A DNA stretch of 64,000 bases from DVEG01 sp964405435 (lineage in GTDB: Bacteria; Cyanobacteriota; Cyanobacteriia; Cyanobacteriales; Oscillatoriaceae). The stretch is taken from contig CAYOOD010000012.1 of the NCBI GenBank assembly GCA_964405435.1, forward strand, positions 50,438 through 114,437. Reading direction: 5' to 3'. A model generated the notes under the pieces. The model did not search any database. It was not told the origin of the DNA and saw nothing but the letters and a program-made list of their open reading frames with translations. The position numbers and the translations under genes are program-made. Shown here piece after piece: positions 53,242-62,143 of the stretch. The first letter of the stretch is position 1, and every line of letters starts with the position of its first letter.

Positions 53242-53727
53242 ATGAGTATCGTCACGAAGTCCATCGTGAATGCAGATGCTGAGGCCCGTTACCTCAGCCC
53301 CGGCGAACTGGATCGGATCAAAGGCTTCGTCACCACCGGCGAACGTCGCGTCCGCATCGCCCAAATCCTGACCGAATCCCGCGAGCGCATCGTCAAGCAA
53401 GCTGGCGACCAACTGTTCCAAAAGCGCCCTGACGTTGTTTCTCCCGGCGGCAACGCCTACGGCGAAGAAATGACCGCCACCTGCCTGCGCGACTTGGACT
53501 ACTACCTGCGCCTGATCACCTACGGAATCGTTGCCGGTGACGTCACCCCGATCGAAGAAATCGGTATCGTCGGCGTTCGCGAAATGTACAAGTCTCTGGG
53601 CACCCCCATTGACGCCGTTGCCGAAGGCGTTCGCGCGATGAAGAATGCAGCCGCCTCCTTGCTGTCTGGCGAAGATGCCGCTGAAGCATCTTCTTACTTC
53701 GACTACGTGATCGGTGCGATGGCATAG
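53242..53727 (+). CDS. apcA: Allophycocyanin alpha subunit
   Basis: 161 residues, the exact family length. It pairs with ApcB in the phycobilisome core on the thylakoid surface. The bilin is carried on Cys81 in EEMTATCLRDLDYYLRL. N-terminus MSIVTKSIVNADAEARYLSP and C-terminus YFDYVIGAMA are textbook. GGAGG lies seven bases upstream of the ATG. Codons are strongly biased to GGC/GTC/ACC as in other highly expressed genes. It is the first gene of apcA-apcB-apcC; apcE is not next to it in the window. Confidence 0.98.
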   Translation: MSIVTKSIVNADAEARYLSPGELDRIKGFVTTGERRVRIAQILTESRERIVKQAGDQLFQKRPDVVSPGGNAYGEEMTATCLRDLDYYLRLITYGIVAGDVTPIEEIGIVGVREMYKSLGTPIDAVAEGVRAMKNAAASLLSGEDAAEASSYFDYVIGAMA

Positions 53728-53795
53728 GGATCACCCCTGCTGTCGGATTAGAACAAACGCACGCACGCACGACGACGAATAAGGAATCACAAACA

Positions 53796-54281
53796 ATGCA
53801 AGACGCAATTACCTCCGTTATCAACTCCTCCGACGTCCAAGGCAAATACCTGGACAACGCCGCTTTGGACAAGCTGAAAGCCTACTTCGCCACCGGTGAA
53901 CTGCGCGTTCGCGCCGCCACCACCATCAGCGCCAACGCCGCCACCATCGTCAAAGAAGCCGTTGCCAAGTCCCTGCTGTACTCGGACATCACCCGTCCCG
54001 GCGGCAACATGTACACCACCCGTCGCTATGCCGCTTGCATCCGCGACTTGGATTACTACCTCCGCTATGCCACCTACGCCATGCTGGCTGGCGATCCTTC
54101 CATCCTCGACGAGCGCGTCCTCAACGGCTTGAAGGAAACCTACAACTCCCTGGGCGTACCCATCGGCGCAACCGTGCAAGCTATCCAAGCGATGAAAGAA
54201 GTCACCGCTGGTTTAGTGGGTCCCGATGCCGGTAAGGAAATGGGCGTCTACTTCGACTACATCAGCTCTGGTTTGAGCTAA
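53796..54281 (+). CDS. apcB: Allophycocyanin beta subunit
   Basis: 161 residues, full length. Partner of ApcA in the core trimer. Chromophore Cys81 lies in RRYAACIRDLDYYLRYATY, and Asn71 in PGGNMYTTRR is the residue that is gamma-N-methylated in the family. 68 bases after apcA; AAGGAA before the ATG serves as ribosome binding site. It shares an expression-biased codon use with apcA. Confidence 0.98.
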   Translation: MQDAITSVINSSDVQGKYLDNAALDKLKAYFATGELRVRAATTISANAATIVKEAVAKSLLYSDITRPGGNMYTTRRYAACIRDLDYYLRYATYAMLAGDPSILDERVLNGLKETYNSLGVPIGATVQAIQAMKEVTAGLVGPDAGKEMGVYFDYISSGLS

Positions 54282-54726
54282 GACGGATTTCAGATTTTAG
54301 ATTGGCGATTTGAGATTTCAGAGAAATCGAGAATCAAAAATCAAAAATCAAAAATCCCAAATTGTGAGGTCTGGGAAGTCAGGAGTGAGTGCTAGCTCGT
54401 CAAAGGCTTGTTGAAGGCAGTCGATGAGTTTTAACGGTCTAACATTGACTTTTGATTCCCGACCTTCAATTCAAATTCAGGCAAAGATTTCTCGCTTGCA
54501 CGAGAAAAAAAGCAGCGAGAAAGATGCCGAACTTGTTGTAAAATTAAATAGTTGGGTGGCATTTGTTGCCACGGCTGCGCGAGCAGAAACCAGACTCCGC
54601 CGCACTCGCTCCCGCGATCGGGAATGGATCGAACCCGATAGCAAGGTTGCGATCGCGTGCTTGTAGAGTTTAGATATTGAAATTCAGATCCCAAGTTTTC
54701 CCCACCCATTCAGGAGAGAAACCGCC
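54282..54726 (+). other. Long apcB-apcC spacer, no gene accepted
   Basis: 445 bases. AAAATCA-type tandem repeats lie at 54330-54357. An 80-codon open frame at 54424 lacks family resemblance and is not accepted. Transcript processing or readthrough to apcC is likely, from the usual operon logic. Confidence 0.5.
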
Positions 54727-54930
54727 ATGCGCATGTTTAAGGTTACCGCCTGCGTTCCCAGCCAAACTCGCATCCGCACTCAGCGGGAATTGCAAAACAC
54801 CTTCTTTACCAAGTTAGTGCCTTATGATAATTGGTTCCGCGAACAGCAGCGGATTATGAAAATGGGTGGCAAAATCGTCAAAGTTGAACTCGCCACCGGC
54901 AAGCCCGGAACCAACACCGGCCTGCTGTAA
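54727..54930 (+). CDS. apcC: Phycobilisome core linker LC (7.8 kDa)
   Basis: 67 residues, the family length. It caps the allophycocyanin trimers in the core cylinder. The sequence MRMFKVTACVPSQTRIRTQRELQNT, with KLVPYDNWFREQQRI and GGKIVKVELATGKPGTNTGL, is the standard CpcD-like linker domain. AGGAGAGAAACC lies before the ATG. A strong terminator follows at 54956. Confidence 0.98.
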   Translation: MRMFKVTACVPSQTRIRTQRELQNTFFTKLVPYDNWFREQQRIMKMGGKIVKVELATGKPGTNTGLL

Positions 54931-54955
54931 TTTCCCAGTCATAAATACTAGCTAT

Positions 54956-54992
54956 TAGAGACGCGACAATCCGCGTCTCTAGTTGTTTTTTT
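54956..54992 (+). terminator. Terminator of the apc operon
   Basis: TAGAGACGCG pairs perfectly with CGCGTCTCTA (ten pairs, loop ACAATC), then GTTGTTTTTTT. It begins 26 bases after the apcC stop. Confidence 0.95.
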
Positions 54993-55261
54993 AGCTAAAA
55001 ACAGACAGTAAAATCTTTAATTTTCGAGTAGATTTTATAAAAAATCCGTTTCATTAATTTAAAAAATGCAAGCCTTGGCAAAGCCCTAAAGACCTATTGC
55101 ATTCGAGCTTTTACCAGTTTGCCCGTTCTGTAAAATCTAAAATATACATCTAAAATCGATATGACCGGGTGCCGGGGCGCTTTCCCTGAAAGAAGCCCCT
55201 ATCGGACAGGGGAGGCGATTCGCCCTCTCATGCAAGTTCACAGCAAGATGGTATAGAAACC

Positions 55262-56464
55262 GTGAATCTCCGCCAGCTAATACCCGTTTTTGACGCCTCA
55301 GTAGAAGAATGGGCCACGGAAGCCCGACTGTTGCGTTGGTTGACCTTCCTGTGGCTATTTCTGGGATTGATAGCGCTGTACTCGTCATCCTATCCCAGCG
55401 GGCTGGCCGAACACGGCGACGGGCTGTTCTACTTCAAGCGGCAACTGATAGCCGTTGCCGTCGGCTTGGTACTCTTCAACCTCGTGGTTCATTCACCCCT
55501 GCGCTACATTTTGGGGATGGCGAGTTGGTTTGCGGTGCTGATGCTGGGGTTGATCTGCCTGACGTTCGTGCCCGGGCTGGGAACCACGGCTTATGGAGCA
55601 ACCCGCTGGCTGTCCCTCGGGCCGGTGCCTTTTCAACCCTCGGAATTTATAAAGCCTTTTCTGGTGCTGCAGGGTGCCCGCATTTTCGGGCAGTGGAATT
55701 ATTTGCCTTGGCGGGTTCGCTTGAGTTGGCTGGGGATTTTCGCCACGGTGCTTTTGGGAATTTTGATGCAGCCGAACCTGAGCACGACCTCCCTGTGTGG
55801 CATAACCCTGTGGTTGATAGCGCTGGCGGCGGGATTGCCTTTGTCTCAACTGGGGGGAACGGCGCTAGGGGGGCTGCTGCTGGCGACGTTGAGCGTGAGT
55901 TTCCGAGAATATCAGCGACGGCGGATCATGTCCTTTTTAAATCCGTGGGCCGATCCGATGGGGGACGGCTACCAACTGAGTCAAAGTTTGATGGCAGTTG
56001 GTTCCGGCGGTTTTTGGGGGACGGGTTTCGGTCTGTCTCAGCAAAAACTGGCTTATCTGCCGATTCAGTACAGCGACTTTATTTTTTCGGTGTATGCAGA
56101 GGAGTTTGGCTTGATCGGCTGCGTCCTGCTGCTGGGGCTGATCGCTGCTTACGGGACGATCGCCCTGCGCGTGGCGGTTAAGGCGCAAAATATTTTTCAC
56201 CAATTAGTCGCGATCGGGGCGATGGTTTTGATGGTGGGGCAGTCGCTATTGAATATTGGCGTGGCGACGGGGGCGCTGCCGACAACGGGTTTGCCGCTGC
56301 CGTTGTTCAGTTACGGGGGCAGTTCGATGATTGCCAGCTTGCTGACAGCGGCGTTGTTGGTGCGGGTGGCGCGGGAAAGTAGCGGTGCTGAGGTGCTGTC
56401 TCTGGCAGAGCGCCGCGCGGCAAGGCGGGGAAATCGGAGGAGGCGATCGCGCCCGAGGTCGTAG
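55262..56464 (+). CDS. ftsW: SEDS-family peptidoglycan glycosyltransferase, FtsW/RodA type
   Basis: 400 residues from GTG, ten or so membrane spans. SEDS proteins polymerise peptidoglycan from lipid II at the division septum (FtsW) or sidewall (RodA). Features include the GLGTTAYGATRWLSLGPVPFQPSEF segment, FLNPWADPMGDGYQLSQSLMAVGSGGFWGTGFGLSQQ with the conserved glycine-rich loop, DFIFSVYAEEFGLIG and the C-terminal ALPTTGLPLPLFSYGGSSMI. FtsW is favoured because of the SYGGSS ending and size, but RodA cannot be excluded. The tail is very basic (RRAARRGNRRRRSR). Confidence 0.92.
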   Translation: MNLRQLIPVFDASVEEWATEARLLRWLTFLWLFLGLIALYSSSYPSGLAEHGDGLFYFKRQLIAVAVGLVLFNLVVHSPLRYILGMASWFAVLMLGLICLTFVPGLGTTAYGATRWLSLGPVPFQPSEFIKPFLVLQGARIFGQWNYLPWRVRLSWLGIFATVLLGILMQPNLSTTSLCGITLWLIALAAGLPLSQLGGTALGGLLLATLSVSFREYQRRRIMSFLNPWADPMGDGYQLSQSLMAVGSGGFWGTGFGLSQQKLAYLPIQYSDFIFSVYAEEFGLIGCVLLLGLIAAYGTIALRVAVKAQNIFHQLVAIGAMVLMVGQSLLNIGVATGALPTTGLPLPLFSYGGSSMIASLLTAALLVRVARESSGAEVLSLAERRAARRGNRRRRSRPRS

Positions 56465-56629
56465 GGGGCGATCGTTTGATTGAGCGCCCGCACCCTGAAA
56501 GGGTGGGGCTACACGGACGAAGCCCCCGCTGAGAGGGGCTATTTGCTGGGGGGCGATCGCTTTCACTCTCCCAATAAATTAAGATCGAAAGCAGAGGATT
56601 CTTGGCCGTTGCGTCGTGCGAGGTGACTC

Positions 56630-57442
56630 ATGCATGCCACCACTCAGACTCGCTTCTCTACTATCTCTAATTTAGAGATTTCCTGGCCCCTATTGCCCGA
56701 TGATTTTGTCCTGCCAGATGACCCCGTGGAAGATACAGAACATCATCCTTTAGCCGCTGCCCTGCACGACGCTTTGAGCGCCGCGCCAGAGCTATTGCAA
56801 GATGCCTTGATTACAACTAATTTCGCCCTGTGTGCGGGCGTGAACAACCGCACCATTTGCAAAGCGCCCGACTGGATGTATGTACGTCCCGTGCCAGCGT
56901 GGCCCCATTCTTATCCTCGCCGCAGCTACACCCCCCACACGCAAGGGCCAATCCCCACGGTGGTAATGGAGTTTCTTTCTGCTGGCGATAACGACGAATA
57001 CTCCATGCAGTCTCAACCGCGTATCGGCAAGTGGTTTTTTTACGAACAGGTGGTTGAGGTGCCTACTTATGTAATTTTCCAAGCCGAGACTGCCTTGCTA
57101 GAAGTCCATGCACTGCGATCGGAGCATTATCGACTCCAGACGCCTGACGAAAATGGTCGTTACTGGATACCCGGGTTAGACCTATTTCTGGGCGTCTGGC
57201 AGGGAACGCGCAACGAGCGCACTGGTGCTTGGTTGCGGTGGTGGAATGCGGCAGGGGAGTTATTGTTGTGGCCCGAGGAACGGGCGGAGCAAGAACGCCA
57301 GCGTGCCGAACAAGAGCGCCAGCGTGCCGAACAAGAGCGTGAGCGCGCCGAACAAGAGCGCCAGCGCGCAGAAGCTGCTGAACAGCGAGCGGCTCAATTG
57401 GCGGAACGGCTCCGGCAATTGGGGATTGAGCCGGATAGCTGA
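56630..57442 (+). CDS. Uma2-family (DUF820) protein with C-terminal coiled coil
   Basis: 270 residues. The N-terminal 200 residues are Uma2: an acidic start, CKAPDWMYV with the PD ligand, VVMEFLSAG with the Glu, and KWFFYEQVVEVPTYVIF. The tail is a perfect seven-residue-type coiled coil built on ERAEQERQR units, four copies, a common tail in this family. It is a predicted restriction-fold nuclease of unknown target. First gene of the accessory region; no operon partner on the same strand. Confidence 0.88.
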   Translation: MHATTQTRFSTISNLEISWPLLPDDFVLPDDPVEDTEHHPLAAALHDALSAAPELLQDALITTNFALCAGVNNRTICKAPDWMYVRPVPAWPHSYPRRSYTPHTQGPIPTVVMEFLSAGDNDEYSMQSQPRIGKWFFYEQVVEVPTYVIFQAETALLEVHALRSEHYRLQTPDENGRYWIPGLDLFLGVWQGTRNERTGAWLRWWNAAGELLLWPEERAEQERQRAEQERQRAEQERERAEQERQRAEAAEQRAAQLAERLRQLGIEPDS

Positions 57443-57560
57443 GGCGTTCTGGATGTTTGCAAGAGAGTGGGGCTGGTTTGTGGGAGGGCGATCGCTTGTC
57501 GAGCGCCGGCGCACTCTTGCTGAATACCCACTCTTCGCCCTCTATTTTGGTAAAGTGCCT

Positions 57561-58136
57561 CTACGGTAATTTTTCCCGTAAAGAGAGCAAAGCTTTGATT
57601 TCAGTATCTAAAACACAATTCTCGCTGTCAGCCAGGGCTGAGATAACTTTCAAGCGATTTTTGAGCTGTCTCAATTCCCGAATTTCTCCTACAGGGAGCG
57701 ATCGCCAATTAGCCGCTTTTTGCGTCACTTCCTGCCGCGAAAACTTGACGCTATCCCAGAACCACTGTAGAATTAGGTTAAGATTTAAGACCGGATGACC
57801 GGGAACGACTCCTAATTTTCCAATCATAGCAGAGCGCAGCATCATTGAGGAGATGGCAAAAGATTCGCCGCTACCGGCTTTAGCCTTATCTGCAAGCGCT
57901 GCTAGGCGATCGTAAATGTTAGTCGCTACCTCTGCCCATTTGATATCAGGCGTCGTTGAATCGTGGCGCTTGCCCTCATGGGCATTAAAAGTAGCTGCCT
58001 CAGCTAAACCGAGCCAGTTAAATCCTTCTGGCAGAGAAGAATCTGCTGCAAAGATATTTTTCAGCCACACCAATACGGAGTCAGCATCTTGTTGGAGGAT
58101 TTGATTCAGATGGGTAGTCGTTTCAGATTGAACCAT
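57561..58136 (-). CDS. Unknown protein, probable partner of the upstream toxin-like gene
   Basis: 191 residues, helical, with no recognised domain: QQDADSVLVWLKNIFAADSS, EGFNWLGLAEAATFNAHEGK, YDRLAALADKAKAGSGESF and a Glu/Leu-rich C-terminus LRQLKNRLKVISALADSENC. It starts only seven bases after the stop of the toxin-like gene on the same strand, as immunity genes do. The immunity role is inference from this position. Start ATG is the first available. Confidence 0.65.
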   Translation of the reverse strand: MVQSETTTHLNQILQQDADSVLVWLKNIFAADSSLPEGFNWLGLAEAATFNAHEGKRHDSTTPDIKWAEVATNIYDRLAALADKAKAGSGESFAISSMMLRSAMIGKLGVVPGHPVLNLNLILQWFWDSVKFSRQEVTQKAANWRSLPVGEIRELRQLKNRLKVISALADSENCVLDTEIKALLSLREKLP

Positions 58137-58143
58137 AATTGCT

Positions 58144-58893
58144 CTACTCCACAGATTCTATATCGGCATTTATCGCGTCAACTCCTTGTTCTCTTAAAGC
58201 GGTAATTCCCCTATCTAAGCTATCTCTACTCGGTTGAAAATGCCCGCTGCGATTGCTGAAGCTCAGTAGGATATATTGACCGTTAGTGCCAGCCATGTCT
58301 GCTTCCCCCGCAGCCAAGACAGGCTCTCCCCGAGTTATGACCGTGTGAGATATCTCTCGCCCACCCACAAATTTCGGAATCACAAGTAGCTCCCCCTCTA
58401 CTGCGATCGCCCATTTGACAGTCCCTTCATTAATTATATCGTCAAATCCAGGCTCTCCTACTTTGAGAGGTTTAACACCCAAGCTATCCGCTAACCGCAG
58501 TTCGCTCTCCAAGCGATCGGGCAGTTGATTGGAGAATGAGCCTTTGGGATAATTGGTTGAAAAATCACTTTTCACTTGGCTTTGGCTAGAATTTGGGGAG
58601 GAGTTTACAGAAGTCATCCCTCCGGTGTCAAACGGAGAAACTGCCCGGGCTGTACTAGCTGCTGACAAACCTTGCGTGCCGATCGCCCTCTGAATCAGCT
58701 CAATCTGAGCCAAAGATGCTTGCAGGCTCCCCATCCCATCGTAGCAGATATCCAAAATCTCGGAAATTTCCCGCTTTAGCGCATAGACTTCGCAGTCGGA
58801 TAAAGAATAGGCGCGACTTTATGCCTCAGCCAATAGCTCGATCGCTTGGCTGAGTTTTGACTGAAGCGCGGCACATTCTTGCTCAATTCCCAT
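58144..58893 (-). pseudogene. Toxin-like gene interrupted by an in-frame stop codon
   Basis: Minus-strand frame from ATG at 58893 (with TTTAGGG upstream) is open except for one TAA at 58819-58821 after 24 codons. Before the stop: MGIEQECAALQSKLSQAIEL; after: a helical stretch SDCEVYALKREISEIL, then a Ser-rich linker. The C-terminal 110 residues look like a polymorphic-toxin or secreted effector domain, with LESELRLADSLGVKPLKV, REISHTVITRGEPVLAAGEADM and SNRSGHFQPSRDSLDRGI. If translated from the first Met after the stop (58755) a 203-residue protein remains. Loss of the N-terminus, stop read-through, or a sequencing error are the alternatives. Confidence 0.6.
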
Positions 58894-59099
58894 TAGCGCC
58901 CTAAAGTTTTTTGGATGTCCTCAGCTTGGGCGGGCGATCGCTGTGAATTTAATCGCGCTTTCAGCTTTTTAGGGGCAGTCCATACGCCCCCTACTCCCCT
59001 ACTCCCCTCCCGTATATACGGGAATGCCTTCCCACAGTACAGATGTATCTGCAAAAATGGGAGGCTCCCGAAACGAATTTTGTACAGTATTGGCCGCTC
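58894..59099. other. Spacer within the accessory island
   Basis: 206 bases; holds CCCCTACTCCCCTACT short repeats near 58985-59005 and ATATACG-type palindrome CGTATATACG at 59012. No gene. Confidence 0.4.
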
Positions 59100-60500
59100 T
59101 CACTCTTGGAGATTATTTTTGACATACTCCCTGATGGCAGGTTGAAGGGTGAAAAGTTGTCGCTCTCCATCTTTGATTCTTTCAAGCAAGCAACGCCGAC
59201 TCAAAGATTGCATAATTTTCAAAAATTCCTGGGGCTTTAGTTGTAAATGGGCCGAAATTTTTGAGAATTCGACCGCAGATATTTGAGTAGCTAACCAGGT
59301 TATCACTTTTTTTTCTGGCTCGGACAAGCGCTTGAAATGCTGGTACAAGAGCGGTTCTAGTTCGCCTAACAATAGGGTGTCATAAGCTAAGAAGTCTGAC
59401 GCGCTGCCGTTGAAGAAATCTTGGATAGTGGCAGCAACGATATTCAACCACAGGGGGTTGCCTTGGTAAAGTTCAATGATTTCTGACCATTTCTCTTCTG
59501 TAGCTAATTTTTTCTCTCTGAACAGTTGCCGTGCTTCGTCGCCTAAACCTTTTAGTTGTAAAGTGCGAACGGGTCTGTTATTCCCTTCTAAAATTTCAAT
59601 TTCTATGGGTTTTTCCCAACTGAGCAAAAGCAAGCAACTGTTGTGAGATATTTCTGCTATTTTTTTAAAAAATGTGCCGTAATCTTCCCAGCCTGTTTGA
59701 TAATCTCCGGCAAAAGTTATCGGTCGAAAAATCGTTTGCAGGTCATCGAAGATCGGCAAGCAGCGATAGGAGCGCAAATAGTCTAGGAGGGAGGATAATT
59801 TTGTTTGTTGTTCGCGGTTCAGGAATTCAATTAAATTGGCTTGCAGGGTTGGCAGGGATGGAGCTGTTGCAAGGCTTCGCCAGATGATATAGTCAAATTG
59901 AGATTGAATTTGTTGGACTAGCTGGACGGCAATTGCGGTTTTGCCCGTGCCAGTTAATCCTAGTACGGTGATGAGGCTGGTGTTTTGCTCTAAAATCCAT
60001 TGTTGAAGGGTGGTGAGTTCGTCGGTGCGGTTGTAGAAGATATCAGATTTCGGTGCATCGCCTAAGTCTAGGCGAGGATGTTTAGGGGTTGGGGGGGAGT
60101 TTTGGGACGCTGTAGGTAAACTGGCAGATGCCGGATAAATATTGACATTTTTAACCGTAACTGTTTGATTAACTGTAACTGTCTTGCTCACCAAAGAAGA
60201 AATATTGTTATTGTGAAATAAAGACCTTTCTAAAACTGTTTTAAAAGTTGATTTAGTAATATCTAATCCCCATTCACTTGAAAGGATCTTCCAGAGTTTT
60301 GATCCAACGTTCCTCACATGACTTTTACTTAAGTGAACTTCCTCAGCAATGTCCGAGTAAGTTCGATCTTGTAAACTTCCCTTAAGTATAGCTTGTTGCA
60401 GGTAGTCGAGGTGGGCTCCTGTCTTACTAAAAACTACGTCATCAGCAAGTTTTAACACTTCGTCAATGTCCATAGGTAAGGCAGACGGTTGGGTTGGCAT
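59100..60500 (-). CDS. Helix-turn-helix / STAND-type P-loop ATPase
   Basis: 466 residues (Met10 at 60473 is another start). Residues 15-80 are a helix-turn-helix: LKGSLQDRTYSDIAEEVHLSKSHVRNVGSKLWKIL, of the type found at the N-terminus of vMAP-like cyanobacterial ATPases. Residues 155-400 are an NB-ARC-like ATPase: FYNRTDELTTLQQWIL, P-loop VLGLTGTGKTAIA (181-188), IFDDLQ as Walker B-like, LLLSWEKP as sensor, GNPLWLNIVAATI. The last 70 residues form a winged-helix-like end (VEFSKISAHLQLKPQEFL). No effector domain or repeats follow, so its output must be in trans. It is divergent from the GTPase operon, with five iterons in between. Confidence 0.88.
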   Translation of the reverse strand: MPTQPSALPMDIDEVLKLADDVVFSKTGAHLDYLQQAILKGSLQDRTYSDIAEEVHLSKSHVRNVGSKLWKILSSEWGLDITKSTFKTVLERSLFHNNNISSLVSKTVTVNQTVTVKNVNIYPASASLPTASQNSPPTPKHPRLDLGDAPKSDIFYNRTDELTTLQQWILEQNTSLITVLGLTGTGKTAIAVQLVQQIQSQFDYIIWRSLATAPSLPTLQANLIEFLNREQQTKLSSLLDYLRSYRCLPIFDDLQTIFRPITFAGDYQTGWEDYGTFFKKIAEISHNSCLLLLSWEKPIEIEILEGNNRPVRTLQLKGLGDEARQLFREKKLATEEKWSEIIELYQGNPLWLNIVAATIQDFFNGSASDFLAYDTLLLGELEPLLYQHFKRLSEPEKKVITWLATQISAVEFSKISAHLQLKPQEFLKIMQSLSRRCLLERIKDGERQLFTLQPAIREYVKNNLQE

Positions 60501-61288
60501 CGTCTATTATAGCGGCTTTTTCGTACATTTCGTACATTTCGTACATTTCGTACATTTCGTACATAGGCGATCGTACAAAACTCCGTATTTTTCAGACCGC
60601 ACATCCCCTAGACATTGACAACTGTAGCTGTGATATTCTTGCTTCAGAAGTCAATCGAGGTGTGGGCTTGCTTAAACCCGATGAACTAACCGTGTTATTT
60701 TTTGGCAAGACTGGTGTTGGTAAGAGTACCACTCTCAATTCTCTATTCGGGCTGAACTGGGCTACTGATAATGCTGTTGCTTGCACTAAAGAGCCTCAAA
60801 TTGCCTATTTAGAGCCCTCTCACTATACTGGGTTTCCCTACGGGCAAGTACGAGTTGTCGATCTACCGGGAATTGGTGAAAGCCTGACTGACGATGAAAA
60901 GTATATGCCCTACTATGAAGAATGGATACCTCAAACCCATTCTTTAGTATGGGTAACTCAAGCCGATACGAGAGCTTACAAGCGGGATGAGATTTTTTTA
61001 AACAAGTTGCTGCCGTTGTTTCAACCGTCTCTTTTCCTGGTAGTCGCTCTTAACAAAATAGATTGCTTGGGTGTTGATGACGGTGAAAAACCGTTTAATC
61101 TTGAACGAGGAGAACCTTCCGAAGAGCAACTCAGACGCATCCATGAAAAAATAGAAGATGTTTGGGGGATTTTTAAAAGTGCTATCAATGGAAAAGTCAT
61201 TTTTGAAAAAAATCAAATCATCCCGCACGCATCTGTTCACGGCTGGGGCTTAGAAAAGCTTAAAACAAAAATCTTCACAAGGGTTTGA
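60494..61288 (+). CDS. GTPase of the accessory operon (start uncertain)
   Basis: The G domain is complete and in normal order: G1 GKTGVGKST (71-79), G3 DLPGIG (123-128), G4 NKID (187-190) and a G5-like ASVHG near the end. It resembles predicted dynamin/YfjP-type (HSR1-related) GTPases. The frame is open back to a TTG at 60494, which overlaps the divergent gene's start and would make the 9-bp iterons code for SYISYISYI; this is not credible, but no good ATG or GTG with a ribosome binding site follows before G1 (GTG at 60662 has GAGG only one base away). The stop is followed after three bases by the next gene's ATG, so the two are cotranscribed. Confidence 0.85.
   Translation: MASSIIAAFSYISYISYISYISYIGDRTKLRIFQTAHPLDIDNCSCDILASEVNRGVGLLKPDELTVLFFGKTGVGKSTTLNSLFGLNWATDNAVACTKEPQIAYLEPSHYTGFPYGQVRVVDLPGIGESLTDDEKYMPYYEEWIPQTHSLVWVTQADTRAYKRDEIFLNKLLPLFQPSLFLVVALNKIDCLGVDDGEKPFNLERGEPSEEQLRRIHEKIEDVWGIFKSAINGKVIFEKNQIIPHASVHGWGLEKLKTKIFTRV
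60520..60564. repeat. Five 9-bp iterons TTCGTACAT between divergent genes
   Basis: Exactly five consecutive TTCGTACAT units, 45 bases, 20 bases upstream of the STAND gene's start on the other strand. A related CGATCGTAC follows. Position suggests an operator for the helix-turn-helix of the STAND protein or a variable spacer. Confidence 0.95.
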
Positions 61289-61291
61289 ATC

Positions 61292-62131
61292 ATGTTTAGT
61301 TCTCTGTTTGGAAAAAGTCAGCCAACTCCCGTTCGTCTTGTCATTGGCTTAAACCAAGTCGATAAAATGATTCCAGATGGGTGGGACGATCGTTTAAATA
61401 TGCCCACCCAAAAGGCAGAGAAAGAAATTCAGCGTCGGAGCGGGGATGTCATTCAAAGGTTAAGTAAATACGCTCATCTATCTTCTGAGAATATCGAATA
61501 TTACTCGGCTCTGAAGCGTTATCGGTTGCTACCTTTGCTGACTAAAATCATAAAAAATGCCTACGCTGGATTCAAACTCGATAACGTCCAGCCTGCCGAT
61601 CCTTTTGAATTAGCCGATCCAGAAGTGAAAGCTTTTGCCGATGAAGAACGCCAAAAAAGGGCAAAAAGCAAAGGAAGAGAAGTTAATGCCAAAGACCGAA
61701 TGTTCGATGAAATGAGAAAACTTCTCTCAGAGGATGAATTAAATTTGGTGCTGGATAAATTCAGACAGGAACGCAGACTACCGCCCAAAGTCGCTATTCT
61801 TGGCAAAGCCGGTGTGGGGAAAACAACGACCATCAATAGTGTGTTTAATGCTCAATGGAAGACGAGCCACACGATTGTTGGCACAACTAAGGCACAAATG
61901 AAAGAATTTTCCCTCTCCAGCGGCGGAACTTTAAGTGTTGTTGACTTACCCGGCTACGGGCGCAGTCTGGCAGAAGATCGAGAGTATGAAAAAATTTATC
62001 AGGAGATGATTCCTTCCTGCGATCTAGTCTTTCTCGTTTTACAAGCCAATACCAGAGATTTTGCCGACGATCAAGAAATGATTCTTAAAATTTCTGAGTG
62101 GCTGAAAGAATTTCCTACACCACAGCGTTAA
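61292..62131 (+). CDS. Circularly permuted GTPase-like protein
   Basis: 279 residues. Motif order is G4 NQVD (21-24, in RLVIGLNQVDKM), G5-like YSAL (71-74), then a helical, charged linker (about 90-165), G1 GKAGVGKTT (171-179), a G2-like Thr stretch and G3 DLPGYG (218-223). It ends at LKEFPTPQR, exactly where a normal GTPase would go on to G4, and its own start reads QPTPVRLVIGLNQVD, as if the C-terminus and N-terminus had been one junction. This G4-G5-G1-G3 order is that of cpGTPases such as RsgA and YlqF, but the sequence is of the dynamin/HSR1-like type of its neighbour. Start ATG is three bases after the first GTPase's stop region; spacing implies coupling. Confidence 0.8.
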   Translation: MFSSLFGKSQPTPVRLVIGLNQVDKMIPDGWDDRLNMPTQKAEKEIQRRSGDVIQRLSKYAHLSSENIEYYSALKRYRLLPLLTKIIKNAYAGFKLDNVQPADPFELADPEVKAFADEERQKRAKSKGREVNAKDRMFDEMRKLLSEDELNLVLDKFRQERRLPPKVAILGKAGVGKTTTINSVFNAQWKTSHTIVGTTKAQMKEFSLSSGGTLSVVDLPGYGRSLAEDREYEKIYQEMIPSCDLVFLVLQANTRDFADDQEMILKISEWLKEFPTPQR

Positions 62132-62143
62132 GGAGTTTTAAAA

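Noticed and set aside
54424..54666. 80-codon frame between apcB and apcC
   Set aside because: No ribosome binding site, no conservation expected at this place, composition like spacer DNA.
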